Source of the DNA: Prosopis cineraria
Taxonomy: Eukaryota; Streptophyta; Magnoliopsida; Fabales; Fabaceae
Assembly: GCF_029017545.1 (NCBI RefSeq)
Contig: NW_026555340.1
Location: 22,327,113 to 22,391,112, forward strand
Direction: 5' to 3'
DNA length: 64,000 nucleotides
Under the pieces are notes generated by a model. That model ran no database searches and was not told where the DNA came from. It saw nothing but the letters and a program-made list of their open reading frames with translations. Of this stretch, positions 27,267 through 38,599 are shown piece by piece (position 1 is the first letter of the stretch; every line of letters starts with the position of its first letter). The translations under genes and the position numbers were made by a program.

Positions 27267-27773
27267 AGAGATGGAAATAGGCTCGAGCCTATAACAAAGG
27301 TTTAAAGTGTGAGCTTGCATGCAGGTTTGTTGTTTTAAGTTCAGGCCTAAGGCTGTCATAAGCTTCGCCAAACTTAAAATCTTTTTAAGAGGCTTACTTA
27401 TTAATTAGGCCTTTAAAAAGGTTTAAGCAATGGGTTTAGAAGAAATTTTATTAGATTTTAAGCCTGCTTAAATTGTCAAGGCCCGATCGTTCAACCAAAA
27501 GGATATAAATTGAAATATAATAATATAAATTAATGTATTTAATATATAAATAAATTATAATAATATAAAAAGTAAATAAAAAGGTCTCAATAGGCTAGAC
27601 TTGTAAGTTTATGGGCTAAGCATTGAAAAATAAGCCTTATTTTTTTTTAGCCAAACAAGCTTTAAAAATAAACTTATTTAATTAGTTCTAGAGATTTAAC
27701 TAAACAGGTTAGGTTAGGCCCCAAGTAGGCCAAACTATGAGCTGCTTGTTAGGGGCCTAGCCTATGTCCACTC
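27267..27773. mobile_element. TIR element of about 500 bp, possibly hAT-like
   Basis: The left end GAGATGGAAATAGGCTCGAG pairs with the right end read inward, GAGTGGACATAGGCTAGGCC. The inside repeats AGGCTTA/AAGCCT and TAGGCC motifs on both arms. There is no coding capacity, and no convincing target duplication could be settled, so the superfamily is uncertain. Confidence 0.45.
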
Positions 27774-28704
27774 ATATTTTTACTACTTTGAAGTTTGTTT
27801 TCTTTCTTTTAATTTTTTATCTGTCAAGGTGCTGAAGTGATCGATCCCAATATGAATATAGATCAAGTTAGCAAAATTTAGTTCTTATGGCACAAAGTAC
27901 GACTCATACTCCAATGGATGTGAAGATTTTGTTGGTGATTAATGTATCAACTTATTATAGCAAAGGCTCTTCAAATCTCGAAGCTTGTCCTAATTCTAAT
28001 AAGTTTTTAGAATCCTATTCATATGAACTTAATTTTATAAAATTAAAAAAGAAATATCACAACTTTTTGTTCTTGTAATTTTAAAGTGTTTTGGTACAGG
28101 TCTTTGAAATTTTTTCATCAGCCAAGGTCCCAATAACTTATCCCGTATGATTATGTAATGTTATTTCCTCTATTTTTAAATATACCCAAATTGATGATGA
28201 TGTGATGTTAATGATATTAAATATTCTAACATGTCACTAGTGCTTAGAAGTATGACATCCAACAGTGTATTCTGGTGTTTGAGTAAGTGCGGTCAAAGAA
28301 GGTCAAGCATTCTTCCTTCAACTAATGCCCTTTTTACAGTTTTTAATCAAGCAGGGTCATTGTACATGCTATCTTTATCATTTAAGATTTGGACCCTTTT
28401 TTTTTCCCTTCTATATTAACAGTATTGGTGACAAGTAAAAAAATTTAACATTGTTAGGCATGTCATCGTCCTTCTGGGTATATTTAAAAAATGGAAACTA
28501 ACAATACATAAGACAAGCTAGAGGAACTTGGAATAATAAAAAATTACAAAAACCTAAACTAAAACACGCTAGAACAATAGAAACTAAAATTTGTATTTCC
28601 CCTTAAAAAAAAGTAGAAAAAGAATTAACGGTGGAGGAAGTAGAGTCTAGAGACAGAAGATTGAGACATTATTGGGATGAAAAGAGAACCAAAGCCAACC
28701 ATTA

Positions 28705-28800
28705 GAAGCAACCAATGTTCTATTGTGACCCACTTTGTGATAGGCATGCTAGTGGGCTCATGTTCGAAATGTCTATCATATCTGCTACTTTTAATTTCTT
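28705..28800. repeat. Dispersed repeat, copy 2 (partner at 26745-26850)
   Basis: This is the diverged, more AT-rich partner of the repeat described at 26745-26850, in the same orientation, with shared words GTGACCCACTT, GGCATGC and GTCTATCATA. Confidence 0.5.
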
Positions 28801-30699
28801 TTCTCCTTAAAAAAAAAAAGTTCAAACTTCACAAATCACAATCAAATAGTGATATAAAACTTTTAAACACGCACACACAACAATAGTTCTAAATTGTTTT
28901 TTTATTTATTATTCACTTTGATGGTCTGGTGCATCATATGACATTTTATTAAACAAAACATATTACTCATAACTTGTGCATATTATATCTTATTATAATT
29001 TTTTTATATTTTATGTTAAAATGAATGAATGACATGTTATATTAATATGAGAGAATGACAGAGAAATTTCAAAATAATCAATTAATTTAAGTTAGATCTC
29101 AATGTCAAATTTTAAAAATTTGCAACTCATTTTCTCAATTTTATAATTTTATTGCGATGAATTTATAACTTATATTCTAAATTTTAATACAAAAATAATT
29201 TTTTTTTATTTTTCAACTATGTTAAAATTTAAAAAATAAATTATAAATTCATCACAATGCAATTGTAAATTTCTAAAATTTGACACTTAAAATTTAACTT
29301 TTAATTGATCCTTTCAGGATCTTCTTGATATTCTTCCTATTAATATTCTTTCTTCATCCCTTTTGTTCGTAGCCCTTGATTCGTAAATGTAATGGCTTAT
29401 AAATTATTAGTTTCCATCTCTTCTTGCTGTAAAATATTTATTGAGAAATGAAAGTTATGTTATTCTTATTTATTAAATAGAATAAATCATTTTCTCTTTT
29501 TGATAATGTTTAAATTATTCAAATTCGTAATCTTAATCAATATCATCTATATTATTGTAAAATTTATAACAAGTTGCATTATTAATAAGTTATAAATAGT
29601 TTGATTTTTGTCAGGTCTGGCTGCCTCAGTAAAATAAAGCCAAAACATTAAAAAAAAAATGCACCTCTTTATTTATTTATTTTTGGCAACTAAAGAAGGC
29701 CTAAAAACATAGTACTTCTTTGTACCTTGTTTTCAGTACACCAATGAGCTCAAATTCCAGAGTATAACTGAGCTCAAAAAAGACCAATTGACTCAAAAGC
29801 CCAAAAAGCAAAAGGAATAATACGAATTTGATTTCAACGTTATTTAGTAACATTTTTACCAATATACTATAAATACTAAAAGAAATTACCTAAATGCTGT
29901 AATGTGGAAGTATTTACTAAAACACTACATAAAAAATCATGCAAATAAAAAATGAGTTTGAAATTGTGAATAAATTGTTTTATCTTGAAAAAAACTTAAA
30001 GTCAAAAATTATTTTTTATTTAATAAAAAGTGATTTTTTATTCGAGAATCTCTGTTTTCTTTCCACATGAATGCTTTGTCAAATCCTTTCTTCATTTGTC
30101 ATATTCCTCTTCTAGCTTTTGCTTTTCACATGTGAAATTATAAAATTCATGTGCATGTGCTTTGAATTGGCTATATAAGGGATTGAAGACTTATGTTCTT
30201 GCTTGCTTCTTATTATTGTTCCTTTTTTTGCCGGCTTCATTTTTTATGGTCTCTCATTTCTCTCTTATTTAAATTTCAAAGTTCTTTCTTTATATTCTAT
30301 ATTTTTACTTTAGTTGGTGGTGTTAATGTTGTGATTAGAGTTTAAAATGCATTTTCTTCCTTTTTATCTATTTTAGTTGGCTGACTCTCATCTGATTGAG
30401 GTACATTTTTTTTTCTTTTTGACTTTTATATTGAAGTTAATATTTTTTAAAATCATGAGTAAAAACTTAATATTTAATCATTAATGTTTCATATGTTAAG
30501 TTTTCCTTAATTGTAGATGTAGACATTTAGTTAATTTTTTTTATAGAATAATCAGGGGTAAAATCAACATAAATGTAAAGGAGGGGTCATATTTTTAAAA
30601 TTAATATACAATCTTCTATATTTTTATTTATTTTTAATGTTTATACTAATTAATTTTTTATGTAAGTTTATTACTTTAAAAATCTTAGAAAATAAATTA

Positions 30700-31015
30700 C
30701 GTATAATACTAATCATAACAAATATATCTAAAAATTATATATGGAACTATATGTCTATAATATTAGTCATAACGAATATAAATAATATAGGAAAAACTTA
30801 TTGAATAAATAATATACAAAAATTTAAAAAGTAAATTTATATATCTATAACATTAATCATAACAAATATAAATGACATAGGAAAAACTTGTCAAATAAAT
30901 AATATATAAAAAATTTTAAAGTGAAATTATATTTCCATAATATTAATTATAACAAATATACATAGTACAAGAAAGACTTATCAAATAAATAATATAACAA
31001 AATTATAAATTTGAC
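30700..31015. repeat. Tandem repeat, 90-bp period, about 3.5 copies
   Basis: Units begin at 30754, 30844 and 30934 with T(C)TATAAYATTA-type starts followed by ATAACRAATATA and CAAATAAATAATAT. A partial unit precedes them from about 30700. The spacing is exactly 90 bases between the visible unit starts. The units are AT-rich and diverged, so this is an old array. Confidence 0.75.
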
Positions 31016-31478
31016 ATATTAAAGAACTTAATTTGTATAAGTTATCAAATTTTTTATAAGAATTGTTAAAGAATGTGTATGATACAAATGTGGCAGATCT
31101 TTATACATTTTTGGTCTAGAAAGAGGGGACACATGCACACATCTATATAGAAGGCAGAAGTCGTTTAGGGTTGTGAATTGTATTAAAAATCACAAGTCAA
31201 AGAAAATCTAAAGGGTTCTAATAGCATTGAGTGTCGAAACCTGACCTCCCTTAAAAACAATGTGGTTTCGCCATTGAGAATAATTATAGTTAATTTATTA
31301 ATAAAAAAATCAAATACACATAAAAAAAATTATTACATGTAAGTAATACTTTATTCGGTCTTAAATATAAAAGTTAGACAATTAATTTATAAATATTTAA
31401 GAAATTAGTTAATAATTTATTTTTACAATTTAATTTTACTAGCGTGTTAATTGTATAATGTAATATTTAAGAAGTAGA

Positions 31479-33060
31479 ATGGATCATAGAAAAGAGTTCA
31501 TGTGTATATTTGCAAATGGGGTGATAATTTTACCTGTCATTAAGCAAACTAATAATAGTTGGTTAGATGTTTGTGAAGAGCATCTCGATATTAGACTACA
31601 TGAAGATATAATGCACGGGCAACGTCTTACTATAAGCTGGCTAAAAGAGAACTTTAATCACCTACACAATAGTGCAGATGATGCACAAGTTCAATAATTC
31701 ACCCACACATACATCCTTACATTGATTGGAGGATATCTCATCCAGAAACATCGGGTAATCGATGCGTTTAATGTACCTTCCACTTCTTGGTAATCTTGAA
31801 GAAGCTAGAAAATTTAGTTGGGGATCAACGATTTTGGCTCACTTATATAGGGGATTATGTAATACCACTGACACAGTTTAGGATAGCATTAGAGGGTGTT
31901 TATTGTTACTACATTTGTGGGCATGGGATCGCTTCCCCATGCTACCACCACAGTGCCTGTTTGTATTTCACTTGGGTATAATAGATTATGAAAATAATTG
32001 ATTAAATGATAGATTTTAATCATAATTAATTATATTATAACGCAATCTGTTTGGATACTATTTTTTTGAAATTGATTTTAACAGAGTTAAAAATATTTGG
32101 ATAATTTAATTAAAATTAATTTTTAGCTATATAAATTACCATATAATTTAATTTTTAAATACCAAATATTAATTTTTTGAAGATACAAAGTTTAAATTTT
32201 ATTAAGAAAAAAAAGAAGAGAGTTTAATTTTATTTTTATTAAATTATGTTATTTTTTGTAATTTTTTCTTAGGCCTATCTTTGTAATTTTTTCCAACATT
32301 TTTGACAAACTTTTGACAAAAAGCGGATGGAAGTAGCTTACGGGAAAACACGCGTCCTGCTTCAGAATCAATTTTTATTCTGTTTTGACTATTTGGGTAA
32401 ATTGGGGGAAAAATTGATTTGTTCCCTTATCCAAACACACGCACAAATTCCTGTGTCTTCAGATCCATATTCTGATATCTATCCTCTTTTACCTCCTTTA
32501 GGTTTCGTGTATGTTAAATTCACCTGACAAATATTCTTCTTTTAACATATGCAAATTTTAACATTTATTTTTGTAATAATAAATGAAAAAATGTAGGGCA
32601 ATAGCCTCATCCAATTACTATGCCTTTGTAGGAATTTCCTTAATAAAATGGTTGATAACGAGATAATTTGGCATATGAATCTCTTGAAGTATGCCAATTG
32701 ATTCTAAATTATTGTTTGGCAACACCCGAAATCTGGCTTGCCTTAGTTCCCCTAAGTTGTTTTCATATTATAGAATGGCATCATCCTGATCATATACTAA
32801 GACAATTTGGTTGTTAGCAACCAATTCATTCCACGCTTGTTCATTGGGAAATTACCACATAATTCAATTACAAGGTAGAAAAACAACAAATTGGATTCGA
32901 AAAAATTCTATATTCATTCAAGCATGGGATAGATGGTTACTTATTTTTGTTAATGCTCTTCCAATACTCAATGAGTTTGATATAACATATGAGTACATGC
33001 AATGATATTGAAGACATACCTGACGATGGATCAAACGTATTAGCAGTGATATGAGGCATG
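31479..33060 (+). pseudogene. Decayed plant mobile domain (PMD, MAIN-like) gene
   Basis: Several segments resemble the plant mobile domain (PF10536), found in MAIN-like proteins and in some transposons. WLDVCEEHLDIR and GQRLTISWLKENF lie at about 31560-31660. In another frame, LPLLGNLEEARKFSWGST then LLLLHLWAWDRFPMLPP lie at about 31775-31955. PLLPPLGF is near 32482-32505 and VDNEIIWHMN near 32650-32680. HIIEWHHPDHILRQFG is at about 32765-32810, and GRKTTNWIRKNSIFIQAWDR at 32874-32934. These follow the family order, but stops (for example after 31694) and frame changes break them. A stretch of about 490 bp, 31957-32445, separates the second and third blocks and looks like an insertion. The N-terminal part of the domain is missing. 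The locus is not expected to make a protein. Confidence 0.75.
31957..32445. mobile_element. Probable small DNA element inserted in the PMD pseudogene
   Basis: AT-rich sequence with TGTTTGGATA-type motifs near both sides (CTGTTTGGATACTA near 32048; inverted TTATCCAAACACACG near 32428) interrupts the PMD blocks. A similar unit lies near 13070-13250 (GCGTTTGGATATC, AATTGATTATTG). Borders and target duplication are not resolved. Confidence 0.35.
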
Positions 33061-35623
33061 CGGTAAGTTTTTCACCGCCTTCCACTTATACCATCCTTTT
33101 TCTTAAAAAAAAAAACAAAGAGTTATAATATAATGTCTTATTGTTTATTTTAGGCTAACATAGCATGGAAATTATATAGGCTAACAATTAATTCTCATTT
33201 ATACTACTCTTATTGCATTGATTATTGAGATAGGGTTGCTCAAGACTAACGCAACATCTTACTTGCAATAAGAGAACGATTTAACAAGGACTCTCAGTTT
33301 GCTTCACTAGGAGTTAAGTTGCTTCGTCCATAAATTTCTTGAGATAGAAACCAAGCAAGCAACATAGTTGCTACTTGTCTACCTAACCACTAATTGAAAA
33401 TGAAAATGTAAGGGAACAAGAACTTCAAAAATTTAGTCAATCTCATTACATACTAGCCTTATCATTATCATCATCCCTTTTCACCTTTCCCAATCCCACT
33501 CAACTTGAGTCTCATTATATGCCACCCTTATCATCATCCCTTTTCAACTCACTGATTCTTATTTAATGTGAATCATTCATGTCTTTACTTGATGATCCTA
33601 CACCATTTTTTGTTGAATAGAACACTCCTACTTTTGAATATGGTGGACCATCAAATAAAGCATATGCCACCCCTTGATAGTCAATTTTTTTAGTTGAATT
33701 ACTTTACTTTGATTTAAATACGCCAATTACACAGATAAATGAAACACTTGAATTTCAAGGAGAGAGAAACATACAGCAACAACAACAATGGCTATGACAT
33801 ATAAGAAGTAAAAAAAAAAGTGGCATCGAAAGTCATTATTTGCGAAGTAAATTATTCTTCGCTTTTCATTCACATAACCTAATCATTCATTATTAATTAT
33901 TAATTTTCGTAAAATCTAATAATTATTTATTAGTGTTAATAATTTTTAATTTAATACACCTTATAATAATTCTTTAATCATATTAGTAATAATTATTTAC
34001 TCATCATTTTTATTTAAATGATTACTAAATTATTACACAAATCACATGACATGACAAAGGTAGATGAAGTTGAAAAATCGTTCCTGCCAAGAGTTTTGAT
34101 GCGCATGAAATTATGCATTAAAGACATCGTTCTTGGTTTGATTAATTTTAAAAATTGTTCTTTCACTGAATGATTTTACATGCAGTATTTTGGAAAATAA
34201 TTCCCACAGTATAGCATTTTGATATTTTCTTTTACTGTGTATAATATCGTGGCAAAAAGAACCGTATTTACTCCGTGTTCAAAATTTTAAATTTAATTTA
34301 TTTCAAGTTAAAACATCTATCTATTTTTATATTAATTTTAAACTTATTTGATCGTTATTATATTGGATAATTTTTTTGCAAAATATTCTGGATAAATAAT
34401 TATAATTGTAAATTGCTATGTAATATATCTATGGTTACAAAGGGAAAAAAAAAATATTGGTGCAAGTTTTGACCTTGGCATGAAAAGCGGATTTTCCCGA
34501 CTCATAACGATGCTGTAAATTTGTAATTTTTTCTATCAAATAACCATACTATCTTCGTGATTGTCTTCATCAAATAAGTATATACTCTTTCAGTTCTTAA
34601 TATTACATTCTTGTTGAAATTCTCCCTGTTTGAAGGAAAAAAAATCACAATTAGATCATTTAACAATATTTATTATTGCGCAAGATCAAGCATTTTTGAT
34701 ATTATTTTGTAGGACAAAAAAACTTAAATGTAATTAAAATTTACTATAAAAAAATAAAACTACCTCTCAGACCTTTTTAACAAGTCTCTGTTAAAAAAAA
34801 GTCTCATTTTTATTTTAATAACAATTAATTTTCTTATCAATAACTCTAAAAAATTAACTTGAAGGTGGAAAGGAATAAGTGCAATGATTTAGTGAATAAG
34901 TCCTCATTTAGTAAAAAAAAAGTTACATTTCTATTTTAGTAACAATTAATTTTTTCATTATCAACTTCAAGATATTAACTTGGTGGTAGAGAGAAAGTGT
35001 TATAATCTAATAAATAAGTTCACATTCAATTTTAATCACATTTGGGTCTCTCAATCTTGCAAAGAAAAATAAGAATTATTTGATCATGCAGAATAATAAA
35101 TGTTGTTGAGTGATCCTTTGTTGTGATTTTTCAATAAACAAAAACACTTTGACAAGGCATTTTTTTAAGATAAAATTTTAAAAAAATATAAGATAATTTT
35201 AGTCTTTAAAAATGCAAATAAAAACATTTATCCAAAAACAACGGGTATAATTAATAAGATTTATTTTAATTGAGACATTATTTTAAATAAAAGTAAATGT
35301 AAAAAATCATTTAATTTTTAAAGACTATTAATTAATTTATTAATATATTTAAAAGTATCTTATAATATTAAATGAAGGAGAATAGTACATGCATTTTTTT
35401 AAATTATATATAATATATACTCTTTCCATTAAAAAATATAAAATAATTTTAATCAAATATTATTTAATAAAGTAATTACTTATTTTTAATTTAATATTAT
35501 TTTTTATATTTATTCATATTTGTATTTTATTTTAAAATAAATATAAAATAATTTTTTATTAAAAATAATTTAATAAAGATAATAATTTTATTTTAAAATA
35601 TTATTTATATTTTTTAATATGCT
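33060..35623. other. Intergenic region between PMD remnant and zinc-finger gene
   Basis: I see no gene here. The first 600 bases may include further decayed PMD 3' sequence. A TIR-type unit with an internal duplication is at about 34630-35145, and a CTCCCTCC-type MITE relative at about 35412-35634. Confidence 0.55.
34630..35145. mobile_element. TIR unit with internal tandem duplication
   Basis: The left arm (AAAAAAAATCACAATTAGAT ... TTTATTATTGCGCAAGATCA) is the inverted partner of the right arm near 35085-35140. Between them, a block of about 120 bp (TAACAATTAATTTT ... TTAACTTG ... AATAAGTYC) occurs twice in tandem, near 34795-34908 and 34912-35035. It is non-coding and borders are approximate. 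Confidence 0.45.
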
Positions 35624-35634
35624 TCATCTTGAAA
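35412..35634. mobile_element. Small MITE-like unit, AT-rich relative of the 9505 family
   Basis: TACTCTTTCCATTAAAAAAT on the left pairs with ATGAAGCATATTAAAAAATA read inward from the right. The inside is almost pure A+T. It lies directly upstream of the zinc-finger gene's leader. Assignment to the family is tentative. Confidence 0.4.
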
Positions 35635-35772
35635 AATGAAAAATGAAAAGTGAGTTGCATGAGTGAACGAAGAAGAAAATACTATGCAACAGAAAGCAAT
35701 CGTACAAGACCCAAAACGCGGCGTTTGAGTTGAAGTGAAAGTAGCTCAAACAAGAGATCAGGACCCTTCCGA

Positions 35773-35780
35773 AAACCCTA
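35773..35780 (+). promoter_or_regulatory. Telo-box AAACCCTA upstream of the zinc-finger gene
   Basis: AAACCCTA lies 67-74 bases before the start codon. This motif is common near the transcription start of plant ribosomal-protein and ribosome-biogenesis genes, which suits a LYAR-type gene. It may fall within the leader rather than the promoter. Confidence 0.5.
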
Positions 35781-35846
35781 GCTTCCTTAAATCCAGAATT
35801 AGCTGAACCGGGGTTGCTGCGGCAGCTGGCAACAAACAAGTCAGGG

Positions 35847-38536
35847 ATGGTTTGGTTTCAATGCGAGGATTGTGGTGACAATCTGAAGAAACCTAAATTA
35901 CCGAATCATTTCAGAACTTGTTCCGCTTCAAAGGTTCTTGTTCGATCCTACTTATATTATTGTTATTGATTGAGGCACTGTTTTGTTTCTTGTTTAAATT
36001 AATTTCATGGAGACAGCATGACGTTGGGAAATGAAATGAGAAGCCACGTTAGTTATTTTGGTACACCGATGGTGTTTTGATTGATTATTGTTTTTGCTTT
36101 TCCCTGATTGTATGTTGCAGTTGTCTTGCATTGATTGTGGACAAATATTTGGGCAAGACTCGGTTCAGCAACATACACAATGTATTACAGAAGCGGTACG
36201 CCCCTCAATCTTATAAGCTTCTTATTGGATCAAGTCGGATAATCATGAGTCTTTCATCTACTACTTTTTCGAAGTGAATTTTTGTTCTATGGCGATGAAT
36301 GTGAACGAAAGATGGTTTTGAAGTTTAACCTTTTTTTTTTTTGGTTATCTCTATGTGCTCAATGATCACTCACTCTGTTCTACTTATCGGCATTTGTAGT
36401 TTTGTTCAAATTTCACTGCATTATGGCTTCATTTTATTCTTTCTGGGTTTCCTTTACTTTTGCCTGTTTATGGACTGAGGCTTGGTAAAGCTTTTGTTTC
36501 CCCCTTTCTTACTTTTGATGGTCCTTGGCTTTTTTACAGTTTTGCTACAATCTTATAGTAAATTGATTAAGTTGTGTTTCTGGTTTACCTATCCTTGCCT
36601 TTGTTAGCTTATAAAGATGTTTTCACTCAACCTTCAATCCAGGAAAAGTATGGTCCAAAAGGCCAAAGCAAAACTCCGAATGTTACAGCTGCCAAACCTA
36701 ACGGTAACAAGCAAAAGCCTGAAGTTGATATTCATGTTGGGTTATCAGAAAGGCCTCCGTGGTTTTGTAGGTATGCTCTATTGGTTGCACTATTTAACAT
36801 CATGCTATTCAGTCAGTATATATTTATTGAATATTTAATGTCTACCGAGATGCCCATTTTACTGATTTTCCCAGTCTTTATATTTCTTTGGGATGGGATT
36901 CAGGCTTCCTAGTTCCTATTCTCAGCATGAATTGGCTTGCTACTTAGAGAATTTATTACACTTTTGGGTTATGGGATCATCAAGGTTTTAGTTCAAATGC
37001 TTCTGTGATGTAAGCGGAAAATGTAAAACTGGGCAGAAAACGGAGCTAGTAAGTTCAAAGCACCAAATGATGTGCTTTTTGTTACTTTAGGAAGTATTTC
37101 ACAAAAATTCTTTGTAAAATCATATATTTGTGCCTATCTTGCGAACAAATGTTTCGCACAAGGTATAGCTCTTTTTAATAGTCGACTTTCGGCTGCCGAA
37201 ATGGGACCATCTTAACTAAATATTAGTCTGCAATCCCTTGTGAGTTGTGACCCAAGGGATGTACGTTTGATTTGATATCAAGTATATATGTTGGAACTAG
37301 GTTTTGTGAATTGATTGCTAGTAAAATTGTGAAATATTCTTAGTATAATTGGCTTCATTGACTTGTTGCAGTATTGTTTACCCTCTTACCTCTTCATTAA
37401 AGTCTCAGTTTAGAATCCTCGCAGTTATTAATTCAACTTTAAGAAACAACTGATTATCTGAAATACTGTCATGGATATGTCATGTTAATAAGCTGGAATT
37501 GAATTTTGCTTGACTTTGTTTCCCAAAATCTTAAGTTCTTAACTAAGAGTTTTGTTACTGGCTGCACTGCCACCAAATTCATTCTCTTCTATTTATTTGT
37601 TGCCTTTTAGCCTCTGCAACACAAAAGCTACAAGTAAGCAAACACTTCTTCTTCATGCCGATGGAAAGAAACACAGGGCAAAGGCTCGAGCTTTCCATTC
37701 TGCAAAGCAACAGCCACTTCAGACGGACACATCTGCTTCAGATGCAAAGCTTCCAGTGGAGCATGCTTCTAATGACAAGGTCCAAGTTAATAATAATGTA
37801 GAGCAGACAAAATTCCAAGACCCATCTAAACACAATAACTTGAAATCAGGGAATGAAAGCTCTCCATCAAATAAAAAGAGGATATCTGATGTGGTGGAGG
37901 ATAACCATATCAGGAAAAAGGGCAGGGATGACAGTTCGGGTGAGCTGGGAAATGGGGAAGTAGTTCAGGCTGAAGGTGCAGCTGGGGAAAAACAGGATCT
38001 TTTACAAAAAGAGAGGATGGTTAACGACAAAAAGAATATAAAGTGGAAAAAGTTTATCATATCAGCATTAAGATCTGTAAGTATCTGTGAATTTGGAGTG
38101 ATACGTGTGCTTGTTTTGTGTTTTGTTTTGGAAGATGCACTGTTCTTATCCTCCTGGTGACCTTAAGATTGTAATATGTGGACCTCCTGCCCTTAGGTTA
38201 ATGGCTTGATGAGTTTCTTTGTTTTGTATGGCTGTTTTTGCACTTACATGTGCTTACCTTTTCCTGGGAAGCAGCAACCTGATGCAAAATTGAAGATGAA
38301 GAAGTTGAGAAAACATGTCTTGAAAGCCTTGCAGGAATCTGGCGTTGAAGTGGATGAAACTGAACTTAGTGAGGCACTCGAGCGGAAGGTTGGCCAAACT
38401 CGATTGTGTTTCTGTTTATTTATCTTTTATGAGTCACGTGGGTTTCTTATGTAATTTCGTATGGTGACAGATCAATTCAAGTTCCAGATTTGCAGTTGAG
38501 AAAAAGTATGTGCGTTTGGTGCCCCGGGATGATTAA
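35847..38536 (+). CDS. LYAR-type C2HC zinc-finger protein with a C-terminal U1-like finger
   Basis: Six exons join in frame: 35847-35933, 36121-36195, 36643-36770, 37611-38076, 38275-38388 and 38471-38536, giving 311 residues. The N-terminus has two C2HC units of the LYAR type: C6, C9, H21, C25 and C32, C35, H47, C50. A third finger of the U1/matrin C2H2 type uses C96, C99, H112 and H118. The middle is hydrophilic and Ser/Lys/Asp-rich. The C-terminal KLKMKKLRKHVLKALQ segment resembles the conserved LYAR tail. Animal LYAR is a nucleolar protein acting in ribosome biogenesis and transcription; the plant role here is inferred from that family. The start is the first ATG of the exon, and a telo-box lies just upstream. 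The exon-5 acceptor is an AAGCAG tandem site, so an extra glutamine may be included in some transcripts. The gene looks intact. Confidence 0.92.
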
Positions 38537-38599
38537 GCTTATTTGTTACCTTTGCAAGCAAGACTCCCTGGCTTTTGTTCGGTGATGATGTTTTGCTAT

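Larger units (their letters stand above)
19000..31400. other. AT-rich intergenic region, no supported gene
   Basis: This 12.4-kb stretch has no ORF that I recognise. It holds TIR/MITE-like units (19615-19893, 26233-26401, 27267-27773), an ATT microsatellite (22491-22519), a TA run near 20265-20285, a dispersed repeat pair (26745-26850 and 28705-28800) and a 90-bp tandem repeat (30700-31015). A TATA-like CTATATAAGG near 30170 precedes a pyrimidine-rich stretch, but no coding exon follows. Confidence 0.65.

Noticed and set aside
30160..30400. TATA-like CTATATAAGG followed by a pyrimidine-rich stretch, considered as a promoter or LTR end
   Set aside because: No coding exon, splice pattern or matching second LTR follows, so no gene or element can be supported.
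31479..33060. Treating the PMD region as a live multi-exon gene
   Set aside because: The conserved blocks lie in different frames with stops between them and no consistent GT-AG pairs to join them.
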